NCBI GenBank assembly: GCA_035541755.1
Contig: DATKMQ010000072.1
Span: forward strand, 1-64,000
DNA from: Syntrophorhabdaceae bacterium
Lineage (GTDB): Bacteria; Desulfobacterota; Syntrophorhabdia; Syntrophorhabdales; Syntrophorhabdaceae
Length of the DNA: 64,000 nucleotides
Direction: 5' to 3'
Of the stretch, positions 1 through 7,873 are shown piece by piece (the stretch's first letter is position 1; each line of letters opens with the position of its first letter). Under the pieces are notes generated by a model, which saw nothing but the letters and a program-made list of their open reading frames with translations, made no database searches and had not been told where the DNA came from. Position numbers and translations under genes: made by a program.

Positions 1-1359
1 GTCGGAAATGTTGATCTCGAGTATCCTTTCAAGACTCTTGAGGGCGAAGCCTTTCAAAGTGTCGTCGCATAAGACCCTCGACGCACGAAGACAGGCCGAT
101 ATCATTATCCCGTTGAGCGAAGTGTAGAGTGCCGTGTCAACAAAAGGTTTCTGTCGTTTGTCCCGCTCGGCAAGAAGCTTGCGCCTCGCGGTCTCAAGGA
201 TGCTCGTAACCTTGTCCACGTCCATCCGGGAATTTTGAGCGATGTCGTTTACCCCCATGCACACGGAAAGCACAAATTTCTTATCATCATGATGCATCGT
301 GCGACCTTTATGGAGAAAATAGAGGGAGAACACTGCGTATTCGTCCGGGCTGAGTGTTTGTCTCAACTGATCATCGGTCCAGGTAAAATATCCGCCCTCA
401 TCATCCGGGGTCACGTCTGCGTCCATGCTCGCATAGAAGCCGCCTTCAGCATGGGAAAGTTCCTTGCGGATGAAATAGACGATGTTCTCAGCTATCTTCT
501 TGAAGAACTCGTCGCCGAAAATGCTGTAGGCGTCGATGTAATTTCGTAGCAGCCACGCATTGTCATCGGCCATTTTTTCAAAATGCGGAACGATCCAGGC
601 CTCATCCATGGAGTAGCGGTGGAAGCCGCCGCCGAGCTGGTCGTGGAAACCGCCCCCCGCCATGGCGACGAGGGTCTTTCGGATGGCGTATTCCAGGGTT
701 TGCTCTTTTTTGAAGAAGTATCGGCCGAGAAGAAACTCGATGGCCCCGGACATGGCAAATTTCGGCGCACTTCCAAAGCCGCCATGCAGCCTGTCGAAAT
801 TCTCGAGCATTGTTTTCGCCGCGTCTTCGGTATCTGTCTGATCGACTTTTTGCTTCTTGGGTCCGCGCTTCTTAAGGAAGTCATGGAGTTTGTCCGCATT
901 CTCGTGGACTTCCTTTCCCCGCGTTGCGTAAAACTCACTCAAGGACGTAAGAATCGTTTTGAATCCAGGCTTTCCGAACCTGTCATCCGAGGGAAAGTAG
1001 GTGCCTCCATAGAATGCTTTCTTCTCATGGGTCAGAAACACGCTCATTGGCCAGCCGCCGCTCATACCCATGGCAGCCAGAGCCTGCTGGTATCGTCTGT
1101 CTATATCGGGGCGTTCGTCTCTGTCGAGCTTGACGGCCACGAAACGCTCGTTGAGAATTCGCGCAATCTCATCATTCTCGAAACATTCCTTTGCCATGAC
1201 GTGGCACCAGTGGCACCAGACAGCGCCGGAACTCAAGAACACGGGTTTGTTCTCCTTCTGCGCCCTCTCGAAAGCTTCTTCTGACCAGGGATACCAGTCG
1301 ATTTTCTGCGAAGCGGCGTGCTTTAAGTATGCCGACTTTTCCTGCTCAAGTCGATTCAA
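1..1359 (-). CDS. DUF255/YyaL-family thioredoxin-like protein (3' end beyond window)
   Basis: The reading frame is open for all 453 codons from a TTG start at 1359 to the window edge, so the C-terminus is missing. The N-terminus reads N-R-L-E-Q-E-K-S, then D-W-Y-P-W, then W-C-H-W-C-H-V-M around residues 48-55, which is the hallmark of the DUF255 thioredoxin-fold domain (COG1331; YyaL, human SPATA20). The following alpha-helical part resembles the N-acylglucosamine 2-epimerase-like (alpha/alpha)6 barrel, with a GGGFHDQLGGGFHRY block. Full family members are about 600-700 residues. The biochemical role of this family is not established. The TTG start was chosen because a purine-rich GGGAAG lies upstream and the N-terminus then matches the family; an upstream start cannot be excluded. 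Confidence 0.88.
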   Translation of the reverse strand, partial: MNRLEQEKSAYLKHAASQKIDWYPWSEEAFERAQKENKPVFLSSGAVWCHWCHVMAKECFENDEIARILNERFVAVKLDRDERPDIDRRYQQALAAMGMSGGWPMSVFLTHEKKAFYGGTYFPSDDRFGKPGFKTILTSLSEFYATRGKEVHENADKLHDFLKKRGPKKQKVDQTDTEDAAKTMLENFDRLHGGFGSAPKFAMSGAIEFLLGRYFFKKEQTLEYAIRKTLVAMAGGGFHDQLGGGFHRYSMDEAWIVPHFEKMADDNAWLLRNYIDAYSIFGDEFFKKIAENIVYFIRKELSHAEGGFYASMDADVTPDDEGGYFTWTDDQLRQTLSPDEYAVFSLYFLHKGRTMHHDDKKFVLSVCMGVNDIAQNSRMDVDKVTSILETARRKLLAERDKRQKPFVDTALYTSLNGIMISACLRASRVLCDDTLKGFALKSLERILEINISD

Positions 1360-1409
1360 GATTTCTTCCCTTTGAGCCGTCTCTCAATGCCGCTTCGCCC
1401 TCTGCGTCC

Positions 1410-1988
1410 TTATTTAAGTCGTGATTCCGCCGCCTTCCAGTCAATGTTCTTGAAGAAGGCTTCGATATAGTCGGCCCTTTTCAAACCATAATCGATCATA
1501 AAGGCGTGCTCAAAAACATCCATGATAAGGAGCGGATTGCACCCGGCCGGATGAGAAACGTCGTGTTCATTGATCCAGAAATTGATGAGCTTCCCGCTCG
1601 CCGTGTCCTGATAGAGAACGGTCCAACCGATTCCACGCATGGCCCCGGTGCTTTTGAAATCTTTTTCCCATGTCTCGTACGAGCCGAATGCTTGACTCAA
1701 CTTCGTTGCGAGTTTGCCCGCCTTATCAAGGGGCGCTTTACCACCGAGGTTCTCGAAATAATACTCGTGAAGCCTCATACCGTTGAACTCCCATCCGAGA
1801 CGCCTTTTCAACTCCGCGTATTCGGGGGTCGCGGTCTTGCCTTCTTTGAGCGCCGCATCCAGGGCATCGAGTACTTTGTTCGTATTCGTGACATAACCCT
1901 GGTAGAGCGTAAAATGGTTCTTAATGAGCGTCTCGCTGAAGCCTTCCATCCCGATCAGTTTGGCATAGTCCTTTGCAGTGTAACTCAT
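1410..1988 (-). CDS. sodB: Iron/manganese superoxide dismutase
   Basis: This 192-residue protein converts superoxide to hydrogen peroxide and oxygen. The four metal ligands of the Fe/Mn SOD family are visible: His25 (in NHFTLY), His74 (in RLHEYYF), and Asp157 and His161 (in MDVFEHAFMIDYG). The length is normal and there is no signal peptide, so it should be cytoplasmic. Metal preference cannot be decided by eye. It is probably a single-gene unit: a good promoter lies between it and the upstream ahbD, and a 50-nt gap separates it from the DUF255 gene downstream. Its presence fits an anaerobe that meets oxygen occasionally. Confidence 0.96.
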   Translation of the reverse strand: MSYTAKDYAKLIGMEGFSETLIKNHFTLYQGYVTNTNKVLDALDAALKEGKTATPEYAELKRRLGWEFNGMRLHEYYFENLGGKAPLDKAGKLATKLSQAFGSYETWEKDFKSTGAMRGIGWTVLYQDTASGKLINFWINEHDVSHPAGCNPLLIMDVFEHAFMIDYGLKRADYIEAFFKNIDWKAAESRLK

Positions 1989-2074
1989 GATATCCCTCCT
2001 TAAAGTTTTTATAGAAATGTGTAACTTAAAACCCGGCTCATAAACGCTACCGAACCCGCTTCATAGGTATAGAA

Positions 2075-2103
2075 CATAATAATACAGGTCGGCCTTATGT
2101 CAA
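2075..2103 (-). promoter_or_regulatory. Sigma-70-type promoter for the superoxide dismutase gene
   Basis: On the minus strand a perfect TTGACA (-35) is followed after 17 nt by ATTATG (-10). It lies about 90 nt upstream of the sodB start, beyond the end of ahbD. A GGAGGGATATC ribosome site sits directly before the ATG. Confidence 0.6.
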
Positions 2104-2137
2104 TGCCCGTACAAAAAACAGGCGAAGAAGTTTTCGG

Positions 2138-3160
2138 TCAACCGGCGCCCCCGGTCGGATAATACGAGCACAGCGGCTCTTCCGCGAGGATATCACCGCT
2201 CTTTTCGTGCGCCCGGGCCCGACAGCCACCGCAAATTTTGAGGAACCTGCAGCCGGCGCACTTGCCTTTGTACGATGTGAGATCGCGCAGCGCGGTGAAC
2301 ACGGTAGATTCCTCCCAGATCTTTTGAAGAGCTGTTTTGCTGAGATCGCCTGATGGGACTTCGAGATAGCCGCAGGGCTGGATAACACCTTTGTGGGAGA
2401 TGAACATGAAGGTTTTACCTGCGAGACAGCCCGAGCTTTTCGGCGTGTCGCCCTTTTGCTTCACGATCCGGTAGTAGTGGGGCGCGCAGGTCACTTTCAT
2501 TTCGATCTGTGCTCTCTTCTCGGTCTCATAGAGCCACTCGAGGACATCCTCGTATGTTTCGGCGCTTAGCTCCTCGCCTTTGAGTCTCTCGCCTCTTCCC
2601 ACAGGTACGAGGAGAAATACATGCCATGCAACGGCGCCCACAGACTTTACAAGCGTGTATATGGCTTCGAGATCGGTGACATTGAGGCGCGTCACCGTTG
2701 TGTTTATCTGAAAAGGAAGGCCAAGCTCGGAAAGTGAGTGGGTAGCCTTGATCACCGCATCGAATGAACCCACAACACCTCGAAAGCTGTCATGGTCCTC
2801 TCTGTTTTTGCCGTCAATGCTCATACTCACACGCTTGATGCCGCCTTTGATAAGCCTTGTCGTCTTTTCTCTATCAAGAAGGGTCCCGTTTGTGGCCATC
2901 ACCGTCCTCAGCCCTTTTTCATTTGCATAATCGATAATTTCAAAGATGTCTTCCCGCATGAGAGGCTCGCCGCCCGTGAGGATCACCGTGGGGGATGAAA
3001 AGGCGAGAATCTCGTCTACGACTTTTTTGCACTCATCGGTCGTGAGCTCGCCTTTGTGAGGGCCGGCCTTGGCGGAGGCCCTGCAATGCACACAGTTGAG
3101 ATTGCAGTTTCGAGTCAGCTCCCATGCGACCATCCTCAAAGGGAATGCGCTTTGGCCCAT
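2138..3160 (-). CDS. ahbD: Radical SAM heme synthase AhbD (Fe-coproporphyrin III to heme b)
   Basis: This 340-residue radical SAM protein has the CxxxCxxC cluster motif at Cys19, Cys23 and Cys26. A C-terminal SPASM/twitch-type cysteine cluster (C-A-G-C, C-G-G-C, later Cys) should hold a second 4Fe-4S centre. In the alternative, siroheme-dependent heme pathway AhbD oxidatively decarboxylates two propionates of Fe-coproporphyrin III to vinyl groups. Assignment as AhbD rather than NirJ or a peptide-maturation SPASM enzyme rests on the short N-terminus (MGQSAFPLRMVAWELTRNC) and on lying after ahbC and hemB, the arrangement known from Desulfovibrio. Its start lies inside hemB (25-nt overlap), so translation is probably coupled. 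Confidence 0.88.
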   Translation of the reverse strand: MGQSAFPLRMVAWELTRNCNLNCVHCRASAKAGPHKGELTTDECKKVVDEILAFSSPTVILTGGEPLMREDIFEIIDYANEKGLRTVMATNGTLLDREKTTRLIKGGIKRVSMSIDGKNREDHDSFRGVVGSFDAVIKATHSLSELGLPFQINTTVTRLNVTDLEAIYTLVKSVGAVAWHVFLLVPVGRGERLKGEELSAETYEDVLEWLYETEKRAQIEMKVTCAPHYYRIVKQKGDTPKSSGCLAGKTFMFISHKGVIQPCGYLEVPSGDLSKTALQKIWEESTVFTALRDLTSYKGKCAGCRFLKICGGCRARAHEKSGDILAEEPLCSYYPTGGAG

Positions 3161-4122
3161 TTTCCCATATCCTTGGCGAAATAGGTGATGATGATGTCCG
3201 CACCAGCGCGCCGTATGCTCACGGTCGACTCGATGACAGCCCTTTTGAGATCGAGATACCCTTTGGCTGCTGCGAGTTTTATCATGGCGTATTCGCCGCT
3301 CACTGAATAGGCGGCAAGAGGGATGTTGAATTTTTCTCTGGCGCGGGCAAGAATATCGAGATAATAGAGCGCCGGTTTCACCATGATGATATCCGCTCCT
3401 TCTTCCAGGTCGAGCGCGATCTCGCGCAGCGCTTCACGTTCGTTGGGCGGATCCATTTGATATGCCTTTCGGTCGCCGAACTGCGGGGCTGATTCGGCTA
3501 AATCCCGAAACGGGCCGTACAGACAGGAAGCGTATTTGGCGGCATAACTCATGATCGGAATGTGGTAATCGCCGTGGAGGTCAAGCATTTCCCGAATGGC
3601 CCTGACCCTGCCGTCCATCATGTCGGAGGGGGCCACCATGTCGGCGCCTGCCAAAACGTGCGAGAGGGCGCTTCTCGCGAGGAGCTTCAGTGTCTCATCG
3701 TTGTCCACGGCGCCGCGCTTCACGATGCCGCAATGGCCGTGGCTTGTGTATTCGCACATACAGACATCGGTGATAACGAGTAGATCGTCGCCGAAGCGTT
3801 TCTTGATCTCGCGCACTGCCCTCGGGACAATGCCATTCTTGTCGTAAGCCCCGCTTCCCGCCTCATCCTTCTTGGCAGGTATGCCGAAGAGGAGTATGGC
3901 CGGGATAGAGAGCTTTGCTATTTCATCGATTTCCTTGAGGAGCCCCTCCGGAGAGAACTGATGAATACCGGGCATGGAAGGGACGGCCACCTTTTTTTCG
4001 CTCATCTCTTTTACGAATATGGGATAGACAAGGTGATTGACTGAAAACTCGGTTTCCCGTATCATGCCTCTTAGTCTCTCGTTTACCCTTAACCTTCTCG
4101 GTCTGTACGTGGGAAATCTCAT
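3136..4122 (-). CDS. hemB: Delta-aminolevulinic acid dehydratase (porphobilinogen synthase)
   Basis: The 328-residue protein condenses two 5-aminolevulinate molecules to porphobilinogen, the common pyrrole of heme, siroheme and cobamides. The zinc-type metal site is visible as D-V-C-M-C-E-Y-T-S-H-G-H-C-G. Schiff-base lysine regions are present (S-Y-A-A-K-Y-A-S and M-V-K-P-A). It starts 9 nt after ahbC behind AGGGGG and its 3' end overlaps ahbD by 25 nt, so the three genes form one operon. Confidence 0.97.
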   Translation of the reverse strand: MRFPTYRPRRLRVNERLRGMIRETEFSVNHLVYPIFVKEMSEKKVAVPSMPGIHQFSPEGLLKEIDEIAKLSIPAILLFGIPAKKDEAGSGAYDKNGIVPRAVREIKKRFGDDLLVITDVCMCEYTSHGHCGIVKRGAVDNDETLKLLARSALSHVLAGADMVAPSDMMDGRVRAIREMLDLHGDYHIPIMSYAAKYASCLYGPFRDLAESAPQFGDRKAYQMDPPNEREALREIALDLEEGADIIMVKPALYYLDILARAREKFNIPLAAYSVSGEYAMIKLAAAKGYLDLKRAVIESTVSIRRAGADIIITYFAKDMGKWAKAHSL

Positions 4123-4131
4123 GTAAACCCC

Positions 4132-5313
4132 CTATCGTATTTCTTCATCGGAGAGATAACATTGCGGGTCCGGGGCCCAGATATCCCCACTCGCCGCTTC
4201 CGCTCGCACTCGAAAGTTCCCCCCGCATATATCGAGCCACCTGCACTTAACACATCGCCCCTTGACGAATCTCTTCTTCTGTTTGAGCATGCCCATAAGT
4301 CCATCTGATGTGTCCATCCATATTTCGCTGAAAGGCCGTTTGCGCACATTGCCGAAACTGTAATGCCTCCAGAACTGGTCTGCGTGAACGTTACCCTGTT
4401 CATCGATTGAGGCTATGCCCACACCCGATGCGTTTCCCTCGTTCATCGAAAGAAGTTGATAGACCTCCTCTGCCCTTCGGGGGTCTTCTTTGAGGAGTCT
4501 TAAATAGATGTAGGGCCCGTCCGCATGGTTATCCACGGTGAGCACTTCAATTTCTCTCCCTTTGCCGAAGAACCCCTTGGTCCTGTCCATGATATAATCG
4601 ACCGTTTCTCTGGTCTGGTCGTGTGTCAGGTCTTCGTTTATAAGAGTTGAACCTCGTCCCGCGTAAACAAGGTGGTAGAAACAGACCCGCTCGATTTCCT
4701 CCTTTTCGATGAGGTCAAATATCCGGGGGACCTCCCGGTAGTTGCGTTTATTGATCGTGAAACGCAGGCCTGTTTTAATGCCGGCCTTCCTGGCATTTCT
4801 TATGCCGGCTATGGCCTTATCATAGGCCCCTTTGACACCCCGAAAGGCGTCGTTGATGCTACCTGTCCCATCGATGCTCACCCCGATGTATGAGAGGGAG
4901 AATTTGGCAAACCCCCGCGCCGCCTCTTCTGTAATGAGTGTACCGTTTGTCGAGATCACGGCCCGCATGCCCTTTTGCACGGCGTACCCGATAAGCTCGC
5001 CCAAATCCTTACGGAGTAGGGGCTCTCCGCCTGAGAAGAGTATGACCGGTACGCCGAACGAGGAAAGGTCATCAATGAGCTTTTTTCCTTCTTCGGTCGA
5101 GAGTTCGTCGCCTTTGTAGTGCTCGTTCTCTGCACGGGCGTAACAGTGAACGCATCGAAGATTGCATCGTTTAGTCGAGTTCCAGACCACGACCGGTTTC
5201 TTGTCTTTCGAGAACTGCAGAAGGTGTGACGGAAGTCTCTTGGATTCCCTTCCGTATCTCAAGGGATCGGATGCTTCAACAGCGCTTAAGTAAAGCTTGG
5301 ATACGCCGATCAT
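4132..5313 (-). CDS. ahbC: Radical SAM 12,18-didecarboxysiroheme deacetylase AhbC
   Basis: This 393-residue radical SAM/SPASM enzyme has the CxxxCxxC motif at Cys50, Cys54 and Cys57 and a second cluster-binding region near the C-terminus (C-V-K-C-R-W-L-D-I-C-G-G). The N-terminus MIGVSKLYLS and the block L-P-S-H-L-L-Q-F-S are typical of AhbC, which removes two acetate side chains from didecarboxysiroheme to give Fe-coproporphyrin III. The ATG at 5313 was chosen over an in-frame TTG at 5349 because family members begin with MIG-SKLY. That upstream TTG belongs to a TTGACT hexamer with CACAAT 18 nt downstream, which could be the operon promoter and would leave almost no leader. Confidence 0.88.
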   Translation of the reverse strand: MIGVSKLYLSAVEASDPLRYGRESKRLPSHLLQFSKDKKPVVVWNSTKRCNLRCVHCYARAENEHYKGDELSTEEGKKLIDDLSSFGVPVILFSGGEPLLRKDLGELIGYAVQKGMRAVISTNGTLITEEAARGFAKFSLSYIGVSIDGTGSINDAFRGVKGAYDKAIAGIRNARKAGIKTGLRFTINKRNYREVPRIFDLIEKEEIERVCFYHLVYAGRGSTLINEDLTHDQTRETVDYIMDRTKGFFGKGREIEVLTVDNHADGPYIYLRLLKEDPRRAEEVYQLLSMNEGNASGVGIASIDEQGNVHADQFWRHYSFGNVRKRPFSEIWMDTSDGLMGMLKQKKRFVKGRCVKCRWLDICGGNFRVRAEAASGDIWAPDPQCYLSDEEIR

Positions 5314-5406
5314 ACGTTTATTGTGCCCGCAAAACCTGAAAAAAGTCAATAAGGACGAGAGGCTGCATCTTTGCGGCCACGAAGGCTGGCGCGGCTCAAA
5401 TACTTA

Positions 5407-5435
5407 TTGACAATGTCCTGCGGATACTGTAAATT
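5407..5435 (+). promoter_or_regulatory. Promoter of the efflux operon
   Basis: TTGACA is followed after 17 nt by TAAATT. The predicted transcription start is only about 8 nt before the TolC-like ATG, so the mRNA would have a very short leader with a weak ribosome site (GAG). No adjacent TetR or MarR-type regulator is present, unlike many efflux operons. Confidence 0.55.
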
Positions 5436-5449
5436 GAACACGAGTTCAC

Positions 5450-6772
5450 ATGAACAACCGTTCAGTAAAATGTAAAAGATTTATCTGGATACTATCATGC
5501 GTTATGGCTGGCGCCCTGTCCGGTCAGGAGAGCGTCCATGCGGAGAAGCTTACCCTCGCAGATGGGGTGAGACTTGTGACGGTTGACAGCAGGGCCGTGA
5601 AGATTGCCGAGCAGGAAGAATCCATATCACAGGCCGATACGCTCATTGCCCGTTCGCTATTGCTGCCTCGAGCGGACGGCCGTTACACTCAGAACTATCA
5701 AGAACTTCAACCTGGCATGATAAACCCTGCCGGGGTGGTCTTCACCGGGGAGAGGAGCTATTACACCTATTCTCTGATTATGCAACAACTCCTCTATGAC
5801 TTTGGAGGAACCATATCGTATTTTCAATCGAACAAGAGAATATACGAGACAAAACAGCTTGAGACCAAAAGGATCAAGAACTATCTGGCGCTCCAGTTTG
5901 CCTCCACCTATTACAATCTCCTTGAATCCGAAAAAATGGTAATAGTCGCAGAGAGAGAAAAAGAGCGGCTGGAAGGCCACCTGTCCAATGCGCAGTCCCT
6001 GTACAAGGAAGGGGTCATTACCAAGAATGATCTTCTTCAGGCCGAGGTGCGCCTCTCCGATGCGAAACAAAAACTGATAACCTCACAAAACCTCCGCAAG
6101 ATCCATCACTCGGAGTTGAACAATCTGCTTGCGCGTCCCCTGACCACGACTATTGAAACCGAGGAAGCGAACGTGGTCCCCGCGACGAGCGTTAATCTGG
6201 AGGAGGCCCAGGGTTCAGCGGAAAAAGACAGATATGAAATGAAGATTGTAGATACCACCCTGGAAGCGGCAAAACTTGAAGAGAGCGGCAAACGAGCTGA
6301 ATACTTTCCGAATTTCTTCCTTCAGGGAAGATATGATTATATGAAAAATAAGTTCGCGCTTCACGAAGGCATGTGGGCTGTGCTCGTGGGCATGAACATC
6401 AATTTCTTAAGCGGGGGCAGCACACAGGCGGGTCTCGCCAAGATAGCGAGCCAGAAGCAAAGGTTGATTGTTGAACGAAGCAAACTGATCGATGATATAA
6501 GGTTCGAAGTGGAGCGATACTACCTCGAAATGGTCGATGCGCAGGAAAAGATGAAGGTCACAAAGGATGCAACCGCCCAGGCGGAAGAGAACCTGAGAAT
6601 CAACAAGGTGAAGTATACGGACGGCGTGGGTACGGCAACGGATGTGATCGACGCGATCACACTTTTATCCGTGGCCGAAACAAATTATTATCGATCGCTT
6701 TATGAATTCAATCGAGCCTACGCGGGGCTCATGTATTCTACCGGACAGGACCTCGTGGGGATCTACAGGTAA
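5450..6772 (+). CDS. TolC-family outer-membrane efflux protein
   Basis: The 440-residue protein starts with a signal peptide (basic n-region, hydrophobic stretch around residues 12-24, A-L-S-G-Q-E-S-V-H-A). The body is alpha-helical with the repeated amphipathic pattern of the outer-membrane efflux family: A-R-S-L-L-L-P, L-Y-K-E-G-V-I-T-K-N-D-L-L-Q-A-E in the first half and R-I-N-K-V-K-Y-T-D-G-V-G-T-A-T-D-V-I-D-A in the second. It should form the trimeric outer-membrane channel of a tripartite pump with the next two genes. Its stop codon overlaps the next start in a TAATG arrangement. Confidence 0.93.
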   Translation: MNNRSVKCKRFIWILSCVMAGALSGQESVHAEKLTLADGVRLVTVDSRAVKIAEQEESISQADTLIARSLLLPRADGRYTQNYQELQPGMINPAGVVFTGERSYYTYSLIMQQLLYDFGGTISYFQSNKRIYETKQLETKRIKNYLALQFASTYYNLLESEKMVIVAEREKERLEGHLSNAQSLYKEGVITKNDLLQAEVRLSDAKQKLITSQNLRKIHHSELNNLLARPLTTTIETEEANVVPATSVNLEEAQGSAEKDRYEMKIVDTTLEAAKLEESGKRAEYFPNFFLQGRYDYMKNKFALHEGMWAVLVGMNINFLSGGSTQAGLAKIASQKQRLIVERSKLIDDIRFEVERYYLEMVDAQEKMKVTKDATAQAEENLRINKVKYTDGVGTATDVIDAITLLSVAETNYYRSLYEFNRAYAGLMYSTGQDLVGIYR

Positions 6773-7866
6773 TGGTGGAACAAATAAAGAAGGCTTTTAA
6801 CGGTCGCAGCAAGACCCCTACCGCGATTCTCTTCCTTGTGATTGCCGTTGTGGTGGTTGTCCTCGTCCTCTTGTATCTGCGTTATCATGCTACGCATATT
6901 TCAACCGACGACGCTTTCGTTGAAGGCAAGATTCATATGATCGCTTCAAAGGTGAGCGGAACAATCAAGGGGATTTCCATACAAGACAACCAGTTTGTGA
7001 AGAAGGACGATCCCTTATTCGAAATTGATCCTGTTGATTATGACGTAAAGGTGAAGGAGGCGCAATCGAGTTACGAGGCGGAAAAGGCCAAATTTACCGA
7101 GACAGCTTACAAGTTAGACGTTGCACGCAAACAGGCGGTTCAGATCGGCGCTGCCATCGAGACGGCAAAAGCCAATAAGGACCTTGCCGAGGCGAACCTC
7201 AAACAGGCAAAGGCCGACATGAAGCGGGCTGAGAACCTGCTCAAAGAAGATGCCATATCCAAAGAGCGGTATGAAAAAACCAGAACAGCCCTTGATGTGA
7301 GCGAGGCGCAGCTCAAAGCGGCGCTTGAGCGCACAAAGGAATTGGAGGCCTCGCTTCAAACACAGCTTTCGCTCGTCAAACAGAACGACGCCGGGCTTGC
7401 TGCCCAGAGGGCCGTGGTGGAAACCAAGAAAGCAACCATGGAGAGCGCTCAACTTAACCGGGGATACACGAAGATCCTCGCTCCCGCCGATGGGTACGTC
7501 ACCAGGAAGGCCGTTGAGATCGGAAACCAGATTGTGGTGGGACAGCCGCTCTGCGCCATCGTTCCCCTGGAGGACATCTGGATTGTGGCGAACTTTAAAG
7601 AGACGCAGGTCGCCAAAATAAAGGTCGGTCAGAAGGTGGACTTCAAGGTCGATACCTATTCGGGAAGAACGTTTCGAGGCAGTGTGGACAGCATCATGGC
7701 CGGAACAGGGGCAAGCTTCTCGCTCTTTCCCCCGGAAAATGCCACAGGTAACTATGTGAAGGTAGTCCAGAGGATTCCTATCAAAATTATCCTCGATAAG
7801 GGTACGGACAAGGATCACGTCCTAAGACTCGGCATGTCCGTGCAACCCACCGTCATAGCAGAATAA
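6772..7866 (+). CDS. EmrA/HlyD-type periplasmic adaptor (membrane fusion protein)
   Basis: The 364-residue protein has one N-terminal membrane anchor (residues about 18-36), then R-Y-H-A-T-H-I-S-T-D-D-A-F-V-E-G, the conserved start of EmrA-type adaptors. A biotinyl-lipoyl-like half motif, a long coiled-coil hairpin (about residues 90-225) and the second lipoyl half (Y-T-K-I-L-A-P-A-D-G-Y-V) follow, then a beta-barrel region. It should bridge the MFS transporter and the TolC-like channel. It overlaps the upstream gene by one base and lies 7 nt before the transporter. Confidence 0.93.
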   Translation: MVEQIKKAFNGRSKTPTAILFLVIAVVVVVLVLLYLRYHATHISTDDAFVEGKIHMIASKVSGTIKGISIQDNQFVKKDDPLFEIDPVDYDVKVKEAQSSYEAEKAKFTETAYKLDVARKQAVQIGAAIETAKANKDLAEANLKQAKADMKRAENLLKEDAISKERYEKTRTALDVSEAQLKAALERTKELEASLQTQLSLVKQNDAGLAAQRAVVETKKATMESAQLNRGYTKILAPADGYVTRKAVEIGNQIVVGQPLCAIVPLEDIWIVANFKETQVAKIKVGQKVDFKVDTYSGRTFRGSVDSIMAGTGASFSLFPPENATGNYVKVVQRIPIKIILDKGTDKDHVLRLGMSVQPTVIAE

Positions 7867-7873
7867 CGGAATA

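Noticed and set aside
492-1284. Long open frames on both strands across the first gene
   Set aside because: They have no family motifs and overlap the minus-strand DUF255 frame with its conserved WCHWCH site, so they are shadows.
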